Source: JAICJR01 sp036494715 (GTDB lineage: Bacteria; Actinomycetota; Thermoleophilia; Solirubrobacterales; Thermoleophilaceae). From it: a stretch of 59,136 nucleotides of DNA. Below, piece by piece: positions 1 to 8,895 of the stretch (position 1 is its first letter; every line of letters begins with the position of its first letter). The position numbers and the translations under genes were made by a program. The notes under the pieces are model-generated. The model saw only the letters and a program-made list of their open reading frames with translations. It did not search any database and was not told where the DNA came from. Location of the stretch: NCBI GenBank assembly GCA_036494715.1, contig DASXNY010000015.1, positions 1 to 59,136 on the forward strand. The letters are read 5' to 3'.

Positions 1-1
1 G

Positions 2-493
2 CTCGGCCAGCTCGCGCTCAAGCTCACGGCGCCCGGCGTGCCCGACATCTACCAGGGCGACGAGCTCTCCTACCGCGCGCTCGTGGACCCGGACAACCGC
101 CGGCCGGTCGACTGGGGGAGCCGCCGCGAGCTGCTCGGGCGACTGCGGGCGGGCGAGCGCCCGTTCGGTTCCGACCTGCACAAGCTGTTCCTGATCGAGC
201 GGCTGCTCCAGCTGCGCGCGCGGCGGTTTGACGCCTTCGCCGGCGCCTATGAGCCGGTGGACGCGGGGCCAGGAGCATGCGCCTATCTGCGCGGCGACGA
301 CGTGCTCGTCGCGGTGGCCGTACGCGAGGACGCGGCGCGGGCGAGCGTGGCCGCGCCGTCCGGGCGCTGGCTCGACGTGCTGGCCGGTGGCGAGCGCTCG
401 TTCGACCGCGGCGCGCCCCTCGAAAAGCTCCTCAGCTACCCGCTCGAGGACGGGAACAACGTGCTCGGAGTGTTCGAAAGAGCCGGCCGGTAG
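2..493 (+). CDS. treY: Maltooligosyl trehalose synthase, C-terminal part (partial)
   Basis: TreY rearranges the reducing-end alpha-1,4 bond of maltooligosaccharides to the alpha,alpha-1,1 bond of trehalose (GH13 family, cytoplasm). Only the last 163 residues are in the window; the gene runs off the left edge. The visible part carries the family's late motif PGVPDIYQGDEL followed by LVDPDNRRPVDW, which is characteristic of TreY rather than of ordinary amylases, and then a C-terminal beta-sandwich-like tail. It is followed after 12 nt by a GT4 glycosyltransferase on the same strand, so the two probably share a transcript devoted to alpha-glucan/trehalose metabolism. The assignment rests on motif recognition; start and catalytic residues lie outside the window. 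Confidence 0.9.
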   Translation, partial: LGQLALKLTAPGVPDIYQGDELSYRALVDPDNRRPVDWGSRRELLGRLRAGERPFGSDLHKLFLIERLLQLRARRFDAFAGAYEPVDAGPGACAYLRGDDVLVAVAVREDAARASVAAPSGRWLDVLAGGERSFDRGAPLEKLLSYPLEDGNNVLGVFERAGR

Positions 494-505
494 TCTGCCG
501 GGCGG

Positions 506-1717
506 GTGAGCGTGCGCATCCTCCTCATATCGTGGGAGTACCCGCCGATCGTCGAAGGCGGGCTCGCGCGACACGTACGCAAGCTGTCCGAGCAGCTCGT
601 CCGCGACGGCGTGGAGATCCACGTCCTCACGCGCGGCGGCGGGCGCCTGCCCGCCGAAGAAGAGCGCCACGGAGTGCGCGTGCACCGCGTATCCGAGCCC
701 GCCTACCCGAAGGACGTGAACGACTTCGTGCGCTGGGTCGAGCACATGAACGAGGACATGCGCAAGCTCGGCAACTCGCTCTGCGAGCGCTTCGACTTCG
801 ACCTCGTGCACTCCCACGACTGGTTGGTGGCCGGCGCGGCCGAGCCGCTCGCGCGCGAGCTCGGCGTGCCCTGGCTCGTGACCGTCCACGCCACCGAGTT
901 CGGCCGTCATCAGGGCTGGGTGAACAAGTACCCGCAGTCGCACATCCACGCGGTCGAGCAGGCGATGGCGCGCAGCGCCGACCGCGTGATCACCTGCTCG
1001 AACTACATGCGCGGCCACGTGCGCGACACGTTCCGAGTGGCGGCGCGGCGCATCTCGGTCGTGCCGAACGGGATCGACCCGAGCGACCTCGACCACGTGG
1101 CCGACGACCTCGGCGCCCTGCGCGCGAAGTACGCGGACCCGAGCCAGCGGCTAGTGCTGCTCGTGGGCCGGCTCGTCTACGAGAAGGGCTTCCACCTCGC
1201 TCTCGACGCGCTCACCGGCGCGATCCGCCGCTTCGGCGACGTCCGCTTCGTGGTGGCCGGCACCGGCACCGCCGAGGTAGAGCTCAAGAAACAGGCGCGC
1301 AAGCTCGGGCTCCGGTCGTACGGCACCTTCCTCGGCTGGGTGGGCGACGACATGCTGCACTCGCTCTACCGCGTGGCCGACCTCTGCATCGTGCCCTCCA
1401 TCTACGAGCCGTTCGGGCTCGTGGCGCTCGAGGCGATGGCGTCGGGCTGCCTCACGATCGTGGCCGACACCGGCGGGCTGCGTGAGGTCGTGCCGGGCGA
1501 CGGCACCGTCGGCCGCCGCTTCCGCTCGCGCGACTCGGAGTCGCTCGGGGCGACGCTCGAAGACGTGCTGGCCGACGACGAGGCCCGCGAGCGCCTGGTG
1601 GCCGAGGCCCGCGAGCACGTGCTCCAGTTCGACTGGGAGACAGTCGCGCGCGAGACCCACGGGATCTACAACCGGCTCGTGGGGCAGTTCAGCGAGCAGT
1701 CCGCCGCGGCGCGCTAG
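506..1717 (+). CDS. GT4 glycosyltransferase (glycogen/starch synthase-like)
   Basis: A 403-residue GT-B fold glycosyltransferase. The N-terminus LLISWEYPPIVEGGLARHV is the Gly-rich sugar-nucleotide loop seen in GlgA/GlgM-like GT4 enzymes, and the C-terminal half contains the E-x7-E signature (YEPFGLVALEA, near residues 295-305) that binds the donor nucleotide. The GTG start at 506 lies 12 nt after the treY stop, implying one operon. In related actinobacteria such a GT4 next to trehalose/glucan enzymes is usually a glucan synthase; that specificity is inferred from context, not from the sequence. Ordinary length for the family and no obvious defect. Confidence 0.88.
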   Translation: MSVRILLISWEYPPIVEGGLARHVRKLSEQLVRDGVEIHVLTRGGGRLPAEEERHGVRVHRVSEPAYPKDVNDFVRWVEHMNEDMRKLGNSLCERFDFDLVHSHDWLVAGAAEPLARELGVPWLVTVHATEFGRHQGWVNKYPQSHIHAVEQAMARSADRVITCSNYMRGHVRDTFRVAARRISVVPNGIDPSDLDHVADDLGALRAKYADPSQRLVLLVGRLVYEKGFHLALDALTGAIRRFGDVRFVVAGTGTAEVELKKQARKLGLRSYGTFLGWVGDDMLHSLYRVADLCIVPSIYEPFGLVALEAMASGCLTIVADTGGLREVVPGDGTVGRRFRSRDSESLGATLEDVLADDEARERLVAEAREHVLQFDWETVARETHGIYNRLVGQFSEQSAAAR

Positions 1718-1822
1718 GCGGTTCATGCGGTTCCGCGCATTGACCGAACGCTTTGCCCCGCCATAGCAGGGAAAAGGTTCAGGAGATGAGAAATCCCGCT
1801 CCGGGCCGCTCTTTATTGCTAA

Positions 1823-3289
1823 TCAGCCGCTCTCGAGCGCCATCGCCGCCTCGGGCCGCTCGGCCGCCACCTCGTCCTTCTTCGGGATGCGTGGCAACAC
1901 GACGGCAGCGATCAGTGCCATCAGAAGCGCCAAGAACGCGGTGATCAGGAAGCCGCGGTCGTAGCCGGCGGCGAGCGCGCTCGGCACCGAATGCCCGCCC
2001 TCGTGGAGCAGTCCGGTGGTGTGGCTCGTCGCCACCGTGACGAGCGCCGCGAGTCCCACCGCCGAGCCGATCTGGCGCGAGCTGTTGATCAGGCCGGACG
2101 CGAGCCCGGCGTCGCGCAGCTCGACCCCCGCGGTCGCGCTCATCGTCATCGGGACGAAGCAGGAGGCACAGCCCAGCACGGTGATCAGAGCGGGCAGCGC
2201 GAACGGCAGGAACGACGCGCCGGCGTCGAGCCGCGACAGCCAGAAGCTGCCCACCGCGCCGAGCAGCGGGCCAGCGATGAGGATCGCGCGCGGGCCGACG
2301 CGGCCGACGAGCTTGCCCGAGATCAGCGAGGCCATGAACGCACCCGCGGTGGGCACGAGCAGCACGAGGCCGGCGTGCAGCGGCGAGTAGTGGTTGACCT
2401 GCTGGAGATAGAGCGACAGGAAGAAGATCTGGGCGCCGATCAGCGCGCCGAGCAGCAGCGCGATCGCGTTGGCGCCGGACAGCGCCCGGTTGCGGAAGAT
2501 GGCGAGCGGCACGGTGGGGTCGGACGCGCGCAGTTCGATGACCACGAAGGTGGCGAGGATCACGAGCGACAGCGCCAACAGGCCGAGCGTGTGCAGCGAG
2601 CCCCACGCATGCGTGTCGGTGGTGACGATCGCGTAGATGAACAGCGCCAGGCCGCCGGTGACGGTGACCGTGCCGGGCAGGTCGAGCGTGCGGGCCGGGC
2701 CGTCGCGGCGCAGCTCCTCGAGCGTGGCCAGTGAGGCAACGAGCAGCGCCGCTCCGATCGGCACGTTGACGAACAGCACCGAGCGCCAGCCGAAGCCGTC
2801 GGTGAGCAGGCCGCCGAGCACCGCGCCGAAGGCGCCGCCGGTGGCGGCCGTCGCGCCCCAGGCGGTGAGCGCTCGCGTGCGCGCGGCGGGCTCGAGGTAG
2901 GTCGTGGTGATCAGGCTTAGCGTGGCCGGCGCGAGCACCGCTGCGCCGAGCCCCTGCACCGCGCGCGCCGCGATCAGCATGCCGCCGCTCTGGGCGAGGC
3001 CGCCGACGAGGCTCGCCACGCTGAACAGCGTGAGTCCCGCGACGAACGTGCGCCGGCGGCCGTAGATGTCCGCGGCGCGCCCCCCGAACAGGAGGCAGCC
3101 GCCGAACACGAGCGTGTACGCGTTCACGATCCACTGCTGGCCGGCGGGCGAGAGGTCGAGCGCCCGCCGCATAGTGGGCAGCGCGACGTTCACGATCGAG
3201 ATGTCGAGGACGACCATGAACTGCGCGATGCACGCGATCACGAGCACCGCGCGGCCGGGATCGGCGGTTGCGCGCGCGCGGGTGGTCAC
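1823..3289 (-). CDS. MFS exporter, DHA2 (14-TM drug:H+ antiporter) type
   Basis: A 488-residue major-facilitator protein of the DHA2/EmrB-QacA class. The N-terminus has the family hallmark FMVVLDISIVNVALPTM in TM1, and the loop 2-3 motif GGRAADIYGRRR (G-x3-D-x2-GRR). Hydrophobic segments continue to a total consistent with 14 helices. I chose the GTG at 3289 (VTTRARATADP) because the open frame upstream of it is Pro/Ala-rich, has no RBS, and would run into the divergent hydrolase gene. Only about 35 bp separate it from that gene's start at 3325, so the two promoters must overlap. The substrate cannot be read from the sequence. Confidence 0.9.
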   Translation of the reverse strand: MTTRARATADPGRAVLVIACIAQFMVVLDISIVNVALPTMRRALDLSPAGQQWIVNAYTLVFGGCLLFGGRAADIYGRRRTFVAGLTLFSVASLVGGLAQSGGMLIAARAVQGLGAAVLAPATLSLITTTYLEPAARTRALTAWGATAATGGAFGAVLGGLLTDGFGWRSVLFVNVPIGAALLVASLATLEELRRDGPARTLDLPGTVTVTGGLALFIYAIVTTDTHAWGSLHTLGLLALSLVILATFVVIELRASDPTVPLAIFRNRALSGANAIALLLGALIGAQIFFLSLYLQQVNHYSPLHAGLVLLVPTAGAFMASLISGKLVGRVGPRAILIAGPLLGAVGSFWLSRLDAGASFLPFALPALITVLGCASCFVPMTMSATAGVELRDAGLASGLINSSRQIGSAVGLAALVTVATSHTTGLLHEGGHSVPSALAAGYDRGFLITAFLALLMALIAAVVLPRIPKKDEVAAERPEAAMALESG

Positions 3290-3324
3290 GCTGCCCGACG
3301 ATAGTTGATGGGTATCTTCCGGCG

Positions 3325-4722
3325 GTGGCGTCGAGGCGCAAGCTGGTTCTGGCGATGCCGCTCGCGCTCGTGTGCTTGGCCGCGGCGCTCGCACCGGCGG
3401 CCGCGGGTGCGAAGGTGAGCGTGCGCTTCCGGCGCATCGCCGGCTTCCGCTCGCCCGGCACCCCAGCCAGGTACGACCGGGTCGGGATCCTCAAGACCGG
3501 CTCGCCGAGGGCGAAGAACGTGCTCGTGCTCAACCCGGGCACCTCGGCCAGCGCCGCCTACTTCGAGCCGCTCGCGAAGAGCATCGTCGCGGGCGCGAAG
3601 GGCTGGCAGGTGTGGGCGGTCGAGCGGCGCGAGAACCTGCTCGAGGACCAGTCGATGCTGACGAGGGCCAAGGAGGGCAAGGCCACGGGCCAGCAGCTGT
3701 TCGATTACTACCTCGGCTACCTCACCAACTCGAGCATCACGCGGCACTTCCAGCCGATCCCGGACTCGTCCGTCGGCTACGCGCGCGACTGGGGGATGAA
3801 TACGGAAATCAACGACCTCCGCCGCGTGGTGCTCGAGGCGGAGAAGCTCGGCGGCCGCGTGGTGGTGGGCGGCCATTCGCTCGGCGGCTCCATCACCACG
3901 GCCTACGCCACCTGGGACTTCCACGGCCAGCCGGGGGCGAAAGGGCTCGCGGGTCTCGTCTACATCGACGGCGCCTCGAGCTCGACGCCGGTCACGGCGG
4001 ACCAGGCCGAGCAGTCGCTCGCGTCGCTTCAGTCCGGCACACCGTGGCTCGCCTTCGGCGGAATCCCGGCGCCGTTCGCAGGACTGTTCCAGGCCACCGG
4101 CTCGGCGGGCGCCCTGATCGACCCGAACTCGCCCTCGCTCGGCCAGCAGTTCCCGCTGCTGCCCGACAACCTCAAGCCGCCCGTGCCCGTCACGAACCTC
4201 GGGCAGCTCGGCTACGCGCTCGACGTGAAGACCTCGCCGGCGAGCCTGGTCGCGGCGCAGGCGCACCTCGGCAAGCTCGCGGCGAGCGGCAGCCCGCGCG
4301 GCTGGGACGGCAGGGGTGCGCTCACGCCGATCAAGCGCTACGCGGAGATGTTCTCCGGCGCGGGCCTGAAGAACCTCGACGGCGCCGCCTGGTACCACCC
4401 GCTGCGCCTCACGATCGACGCGGGTGCGGTGGCCAACGGCAACGCCAACCCCGCGCAGCAGGTGCTCGACGTGCACACCACCGAGGGTCACAAGCTGCCG
4501 AAGAGCCTGCGCATCTACGCGTTCGGCGCGGCGCTCGGCGGGCCGGGAGTGCCCAAGGCGGCGGAAGCGCTCGCCAAGCAGTCCGGCATCCCGCGCCGCA
4601 ACCTAGTGCTCGTCAACCGCAGGTCGTCCTACGCCCACAACGACCCGGCGGGCGCGAGCCCGAAGCGCAACCTCTTCCTCGAGAAGCTGGTGCCCTTCCT
4701 GCGCGGGATAGCTCGGAGGTAG
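3325..4722 (+). CDS. Secreted alpha/beta hydrolase
   Basis: A 465-residue protein that begins with a clear Sec signal peptide (basic RRK, hydrophobic core LALVCLAAALAP, then AAAGA cleavage-like region) and then an alpha/beta hydrolase domain. The nucleophile elbow GGHSLGGS is near residue 195; the late HN in SSYAHNDP near the C-terminus is a plausible catalytic histidine. GTG at 3325 is preferred because it places the signal peptide at the N-terminus; the longer frame upstream overlaps the divergent MFS gene. It probably acts outside the membrane on an ester or amide, substrate unknown. It is convergent with the PRC-barrel gene (10 nt apart). Confidence 0.85.
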   Translation: MASRRKLVLAMPLALVCLAAALAPAAAGAKVSVRFRRIAGFRSPGTPARYDRVGILKTGSPRAKNVLVLNPGTSASAAYFEPLAKSIVAGAKGWQVWAVERRENLLEDQSMLTRAKEGKATGQQLFDYYLGYLTNSSITRHFQPIPDSSVGYARDWGMNTEINDLRRVVLEAEKLGGRVVVGGHSLGGSITTAYATWDFHGQPGAKGLAGLVYIDGASSSTPVTADQAEQSLASLQSGTPWLAFGGIPAPFAGLFQATGSAGALIDPNSPSLGQQFPLLPDNLKPPVPVTNLGQLGYALDVKTSPASLVAAQAHLGKLAASGSPRGWDGRGALTPIKRYAEMFSGAGLKNLDGAAWYHPLRLTIDAGAVANGNANPAQQVLDVHTTEGHKLPKSLRIYAFGAALGGPGVPKAAEALAKQSGIPRRNLVLVNRRSSYAHNDPAGASPKRNLFLEKLVPFLRGIARR

Positions 4723-4731
4723 AGACCGCAG

Positions 4732-5388
4732 CTAGCGCCGCCAGCGGCGCACGGGGACGGCTGGGAGCGCGCCGATCTCCCGCGTCGTCAGGCCGACGCT
4801 CACGCTGTCGGTCTCTACCTTTTCCACCGAGCCGATCGGGATCGTGACCTCGCGCTTGCGCCAGAGGTGCCCGCGCTCGAGCACGATGTGTGTGATCTGG
4901 TCGCCGTTGTCGACCAGGAAGCCGTCGACGCGCCCAACGGCATCGCCCTCCGACGACGTGATCGTGCTCAGCCGCCGGATCTCGATCTTGCCCTTGGGGA
5001 TCCGGTCGAAGGCGACGCCGACGTTGGGGTCGTAGGCGGGCGCGTAGTTGCCGAGCTCGCCGGTGCCGTAGTAGGGCATTGCGAGCACGTTCTCGACGCC
5101 GACGTCCCAGTTCGGGTCGTTCACGGGGAACTGGTCCATCTGCAGGTAGGCGAAATCCTGTACCGGCTCGAGCGCCAGCGCCTCGTCGATCGTGCAGCGC
5201 AGCGTCACCTCGCGGCTGTCCTCGGCGTCGGCGAGCTCGATCGGCACTAGCCGCGTCGGCGCCGGGCCGCGGCTCGGCCGGACCACGAGGTGAGTAAGGC
5301 ACTTGCGGACGGGATCGATGACCACGTCCGCAAGCTCCCCGAAGCTGCCGTCGGAGCAGCGCACCTTGGTGCCGAGCTCGAGTCGCAA
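4732..5388 (-). CDS. PRC-barrel domain protein
   Basis: A 218-residue soluble protein with two PRC-barrel-like units: residues 1-75 (GTKVRCSDGSFGELADVVID, then THLVVRP) and residues 140-200 (EGDAVGRVDGFLVDN, then ITHIVLERGH). PRC barrels are small beta barrels used in RNA/protein binding and photosynthetic reaction centres; in soil actinobacteria such stand-alone proteins are generally stress-linked and of unknown function. The start read here is TTG at 5388, 21 nt after the stop of the SHOCT gene, so the two are probably cotranscribed. An internal GTG a few codons later is possible but would cut the first beta strand. Confidence 0.8.
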   Translation of the reverse strand: MRLELGTKVRCSDGSFGELADVVIDPVRKCLTHLVVRPSRGPAPTRLVPIELADAEDSREVTLRCTIDEALALEPVQDFAYLQMDQFPVNDPNWDVGVENVLAMPYYGTGELGNYAPAYDPNVGVAFDRIPKGKIEIRRLSTITSSEGDAVGRVDGFLVDNGDQITHIVLERGHLWRKREVTIPIGSVEKVETDSVSVGLTTREIGALPAVPVRRWRR

Positions 5389-5409
5389 CGCGCTGGCGCT
5401 GACCGGCGC

Positions 5410-5847
5410 TCAGCCTGTGGCGGGGGTGAGGGGCTGGGCCGCGCCGCCCCCAAGTGCCTTGCGCTTGAGCTCGTCGAACTCGGCCTGGGTGATCGTTCCG
5501 CTGTCGAGCAGTTGCTTGGCCTGCGAGATTTCGGCGGCGGCTCCGCCGCCACCACCGCCGGTCACGCTGCGGATGTGGCTGTCGAAGGCCTTCTGACTCG
5601 CCTCGACATCCTTCTCGCGGCGCTCCGCCATCCCCTTGCCGTAGGCGATGAGGTAGGCGAGCACTCCGATGAATGGCAGGACGATCACGAACAAGGTCCA
5701 GCCCGCCTTGCCCCAGCCGCCGATGTCGTGACGCCGGAACAGGTCGGCGAACACCGTGAACAGCACCCAGATCCAGATGATGAACGCGAAGAACACGAAC
5801 ATCGTCCAGATGATGTTGGCCAGCGGATAGTCAGCCGCTACAACCAT
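5410..5847 (-). CDS. Membrane protein with PLDc_N-like segment and C-terminal SHOCT domain
   Basis: A 145-residue protein. Two transmembrane helices (residues about 10-33 and 48-68) flank an FRRHDIGGWGKAGW loop, the arrangement of the PLDc N-terminal/DUF family often found in small actinobacterial membrane proteins. A Gly-rich linker leads to a SHOCT module near residues 105-135 (LLDSGTITQAEFDELK), a short helical hairpin. The ATG at 5847 is selected because AAGGAG lies 7 nt upstream on the minus strand; the longer frame lacks such a site. It is upstream of, and same-strand as, the PRC-barrel gene. Exact function unknown. Confidence 0.85.
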   Translation of the reverse strand: MVVAADYPLANIIWTMFVFFAFIIWIWVLFTVFADLFRRHDIGGWGKAGWTLFVIVLPFIGVLAYLIAYGKGMAERREKDVEASQKAFDSHIRSVTGGGGGGAAAEISQAKQLLDSGTITQAEFDELKRKALGGGAAQPLTPATG

Positions 5848-5958
5848 GTGAAGACTCCTTGCTCGGTAAAGCGCGCTCACCAAAACGGCGACCGCGGTAT
5901 GGCCATCGTCTGAAGGCTCTCACCGGCCCCCGGACACCGGCAATGGGGCGCGCATGTG

Positions 5959-8052
5959 TCAGCGCGGGGGGCCCGCACCACCGCTCATAGCGCTCTCCGC
6001 ATAGCTCTCGTGCCCCAGCTGCACGAGCCAGCGGCGAAAGACGTGGTGCACCGCCTCGGCGCCCACCAGCCGCTCCTCGGGCAGCTCGAGCTCGACCGGG
6101 TGCAGCACGAACGGGAACGACTGAGTGCCGCCCATCCCGCCGTGCGAGCCCACCAGCTCCTCGAACGCCGCAACCTCGTCGGTGTCCTCGAAGTAGGTGC
6201 TGTTGACCATGATGTCCGCGCAGTGGGGGAAGCCGTCGGTGCGGCGGACGTGGCGCGCGGCGCTCGGGCCGTAGGGGACGAGCGGGTCCTCGCCGTCCAC
6301 GCTGTCATCGTCGAGGTGGTAGACGCCATGGGCGCCGATGGCCAGCGATCCCTGCGCCTCGGAGTGCACCAGCACAAAGCCGATTCCGGGGTGCTCGACG
6401 AGCGTCGGGATCAGCAGCGGGTGGAGCGCCGCGATGCGCTCGAGGCTGAGGCGCCCCGGCTCGCGGGGGAACGAGATCAGCCCGAGGCAGCCGGACGCCA
6501 TCACCGAGACGTCGGGCAGCTCGCCGTCGCCGTCCGAGCCGTCGTCGGCCCTGCCGGTGTCAGCGTCGTCCTGGCCCTTGCCGCGCGAGGCCAGCCGCAG
6601 CGTCTTCGACATCACCGAGTCGCCCGACGAGGCCTCGGTGAGCGACGCGCCGAGGAACGCCAGCGCCTCGTCCGGCGGCGCCGCGCCCGCGACGTCGGCG
6701 GCGCCCGCCTCCGAGGCCTGCCGCACCAGCTCCTCGAGCGTGAGCCCGTAGCGCTCGCGGAAGGTCGCGCCCTGGGACTGCCCGTGGTCCGAGAGCACCA
6801 CGAACCGGTACGGCCGCGGCGCGTGCTGGGCGGCGGCCGCGATGCGGCCGATCTGGCGGTCCACCTGCCGCAGCGTGGCGAGCGTCTCCGGCCGCTCGAT
6901 GCCGGAGTGGTGCGCCACCTCGTCGTAGGCGAGGAAGGTCGTGTACGCGACGGGCAGGCCCGCGTAGAGGTCGGCGATGATCGCCTCCACCTGCAGGTCG
7001 CGCTGGATCACCGTCGCCCAGGCGCGCATCAACGAGTACACGAAGCCACGCTTGATCCGGGGCTCCACGTCGCGCCGGCGCTGCTGCGCCGCGCTCCACA
7101 GCTCGCTCACCACCTCGCGGCCGACGAGCGTGATCGTGCGAAGCACGTTGTACGGGCTCGCGAAGTAGGCGAAGTAGTCCTGGCCGATCCGCCCCGGCCG
7201 GTCGCGCCGCAGGACGGTGCTCATGGTCAGCAGGCTGCGCGGGGCGTCGCCCGAGACGATGTTGGCGCGGCTCGCGCCGCCCGCGAACAGCAGCCCGCGC
7301 CCGTTCGAGTGGCGGCGCTCGAGCTCCATCGCGTCCCTGGGGTGGTTGGTCACGATCGGGGCGCCGCGATCCTTCTCCCACCAGCGGAAGGCCGGCATGT
7401 CGTAGTTGTCGCCGTGCAGCAGCCCGGCCTGGCACGCGCCCGTCTGCGAGGACCAGTCGGTCTCCCAGCGGCGCAGCGCGTAGTTGCCGCCGCGCACCCA
7501 GCGCGCCATGTTGGGCGCGTTGCCGTCGCGCAGCGCGCGCAGGAGCACGTCGCATGCCAACCCGTCGATCTCGAGGAAGAAGAGGCCGGGGACATCGGTG
7601 GGCTCTGGGTTGCCGATGCGCTTGGCCTGGCGCTGCACGACGTTGCGCACCCAGAACGCGTCGTCGTCGATGGCGAGCAGCGAGGTGACCGCGGTGTTGA
7701 CGATCGTCACGCCCAGTGCGACGACGATGCCCGCGAACAGGCTCGACACCTTCAGCCCGGGGTCGATCGCCGAGACGAGCAGCACCATCGCGCCGTTGAG
7801 CACGACCGCGCCGAGGCCGAGCGTCAGCACCGTCAGCGGCAGCGCGAAGCGGATCAGGAGCGGCCAGATGAACGCGTTGGCCAGGCCGATGAGCGCGGCC
7901 GAGCCGAACGCCGCGCCAACGCTGTCGACATGGACGTCGCTGAGCAGCGCACTCAGTGCGAGCAGCGTGCCCGCGGTGGCGAGCCACACCACCAGGATCC
8001 GCAGCACCGGCTTGGAACGCCGGGACGCCGTGACTGGCTCGCCCGCTTCCAT
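5959..8052 (-). CDS. Membrane-anchored alkaline-phosphatase-superfamily phosphodiesterase with holin-like N-terminus
   Basis: A 697-residue protein. The N-terminal 150 residues hold about four hydrophobic helices resembling the mycobacterial 4-TM 'phage holin IV' domain; the rest is a type I phosphodiesterase/nucleotide pyrophosphatase-like domain. Metal and catalytic signatures visible are FLEIDGLACD, the Thr-centred SSQTGACQAG, DEVAHHSG, and SDHGQSQG. Thus it probably hydrolyses a phosphodiester on one face of the membrane; the substrate is unknown. The ATG at 8052 is used; a GTG 18 nt downstream is an alternative. It is divergent from the MBL-fold gene with an 89-nt intergenic gap. Confidence 0.87.
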   Translation of the reverse strand: MEAGEPVTASRRSKPVLRILVVWLATAGTLLALSALLSDVHVDSVGAAFGSAALIGLANAFIWPLLIRFALPLTVLTLGLGAVVLNGAMVLLVSAIDPGLKVSSLFAGIVVALGVTIVNTAVTSLLAIDDDAFWVRNVVQRQAKRIGNPEPTDVPGLFFLEIDGLACDVLLRALRDGNAPNMARWVRGGNYALRRWETDWSSQTGACQAGLLHGDNYDMPAFRWWEKDRGAPIVTNHPRDAMELERRHSNGRGLLFAGGASRANIVSGDAPRSLLTMSTVLRRDRPGRIGQDYFAYFASPYNVLRTITLVGREVVSELWSAAQQRRRDVEPRIKRGFVYSLMRAWATVIQRDLQVEAIIADLYAGLPVAYTTFLAYDEVAHHSGIERPETLATLRQVDRQIGRIAAAAQHAPRPYRFVVLSDHGQSQGATFRERYGLTLEELVRQASEAGAADVAGAAPPDEALAFLGASLTEASSGDSVMSKTLRLASRGKGQDDADTGRADDGSDGDGELPDVSVMASGCLGLISFPREPGRLSLERIAALHPLLIPTLVEHPGIGFVLVHSEAQGSLAIGAHGVYHLDDDSVDGEDPLVPYGPSAARHVRRTDGFPHCADIMVNSTYFEDTDEVAAFEELVGSHGGMGGTQSFPFVLHPVELELPEERLVGAEAVHHVFRRWLVQLGHESYAESAMSGGAGPPR

Positions 8053-8141
8053 GACCCGGCAGCTTCGTGCGTGACCGCCACCCTGGCAATGGTGAGGGCA
8101 CCACACTTGATTGCCGGCCCCGGCTGGGTGAGGCTTGCCGG

Positions 8142-8891
8142 GTGGCGGTCGAGATCGCATGGCTCGGGCACGCCACCGTGCTGATCGAGCTCGACGGCGC
8201 GCGGGTGCTCACCGATCCGGTCCTGCGCAGACGCGTCGGCCCGCTGCTGCGCTATGCGGCGCTGCCCGGCCAGGAGGAGATCGGCGAGCTCGACGCCGTG
8301 CTGCTCTCGCACCTGCACGCCGACCACGCGGACCTGCCGTCCCTGCGGCGGGTGGCGGGCTCGGCGCAGGTGCTCGCCCCGAGGGGAGCCGCAGCATGGC
8401 TCGCGCGGCGCGGCATCCGGCACGTCAACGAGCTGGGCAGCGGCGACGAGACGACGGTCGGGCCGCTGACGCTGAGCGCCGTCCACGCCGTCCACGAGGG
8501 GCGCCGCCGTCCCTTCGGCCACGAGGCGGCGGCGATCGGCTTCGTGCTGCGCGGCTCCGCGTCCGTCTACTTCCCGGGCGACACCGACCTGTTCGCGGGC
8601 ATGGCCGACCTGAGCGGAGGCGTAGACGTCGCGCTGCTGCCGGTGTGGGGCTGGGGGCCGAATCTCGGCCCGGGACACCTCGACCCCGCGCGCGCCGCGG
8701 AGGCCGCGGCGGTGCTCTCGCCGCGCGTGGCGATTCCGATCCACTGGGGCACGTACGCGCTGCCCCGGCCATTCGGCCGCCCGGAGGAGAGCGAGCGGCG
8801 GGCGCGTGAGTTCGTCGAGCTGGCCGCGCGCGAGGCGCCCGGCGTGGAGGTGCGGCTGCTTCGTCCCGGCGAGCGCACGAGCGTCGCCTGA
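8142..8891 (+). CDS. MBL-fold metal-dependent hydrolase (UPF0173/UlaG-like)
   Basis: A 249-residue metallo-beta-lactamase fold protein. The N-terminus WLGHATVLIEL is typical of the UlaG/NAPE-PLD-like subgroup, followed by the metal motif SHLHADHAD (residues about 56-64, HxHxDH), then FPGDTDLF and PIHWGTY carrying further metal ligands. Such enzymes hydrolyse phosphodiesters or lactones, or are of unknown role; nothing here fixes the substrate. GTG at 8142 is chosen because it starts the beta strand of the fold directly and avoids overlap with the divergent phosphodiesterase. It converges with the DUF2252 gene with only 4 nt between stops. Confidence 0.88.
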   Translation: MAVEIAWLGHATVLIELDGARVLTDPVLRRRVGPLLRYAALPGQEEIGELDAVLLSHLHADHADLPSLRRVAGSAQVLAPRGAAAWLARRGIRHVNELGSGDETTVGPLTLSAVHAVHEGRRRPFGHEAAAIGFVLRGSASVYFPGDTDLFAGMADLSGGVDVALLPVWGWGPNLGPGHLDPARAAEAAAVLSPRVAIPIHWGTYALPRPFGRPEESERRAREFVELAAREAPGVEVRLLRPGERTSVA

Positions 8892-8895
8892 GCGC

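Noticed and set aside
1718..1822. Possible terminator hairpin between the GT4 and MFS genes
   Set aside because: Only 4-5 bp stems (CCCG-CTC-CGGG) were visible with a short T-rich end; too weak to call.
5956..8184. 742-codon plus-strand frame over the phosphodiesterase gene
   Set aside because: Complementary to a gene with clear metal motifs; composition is repetitive Arg/Val/His and has no signal of coding.
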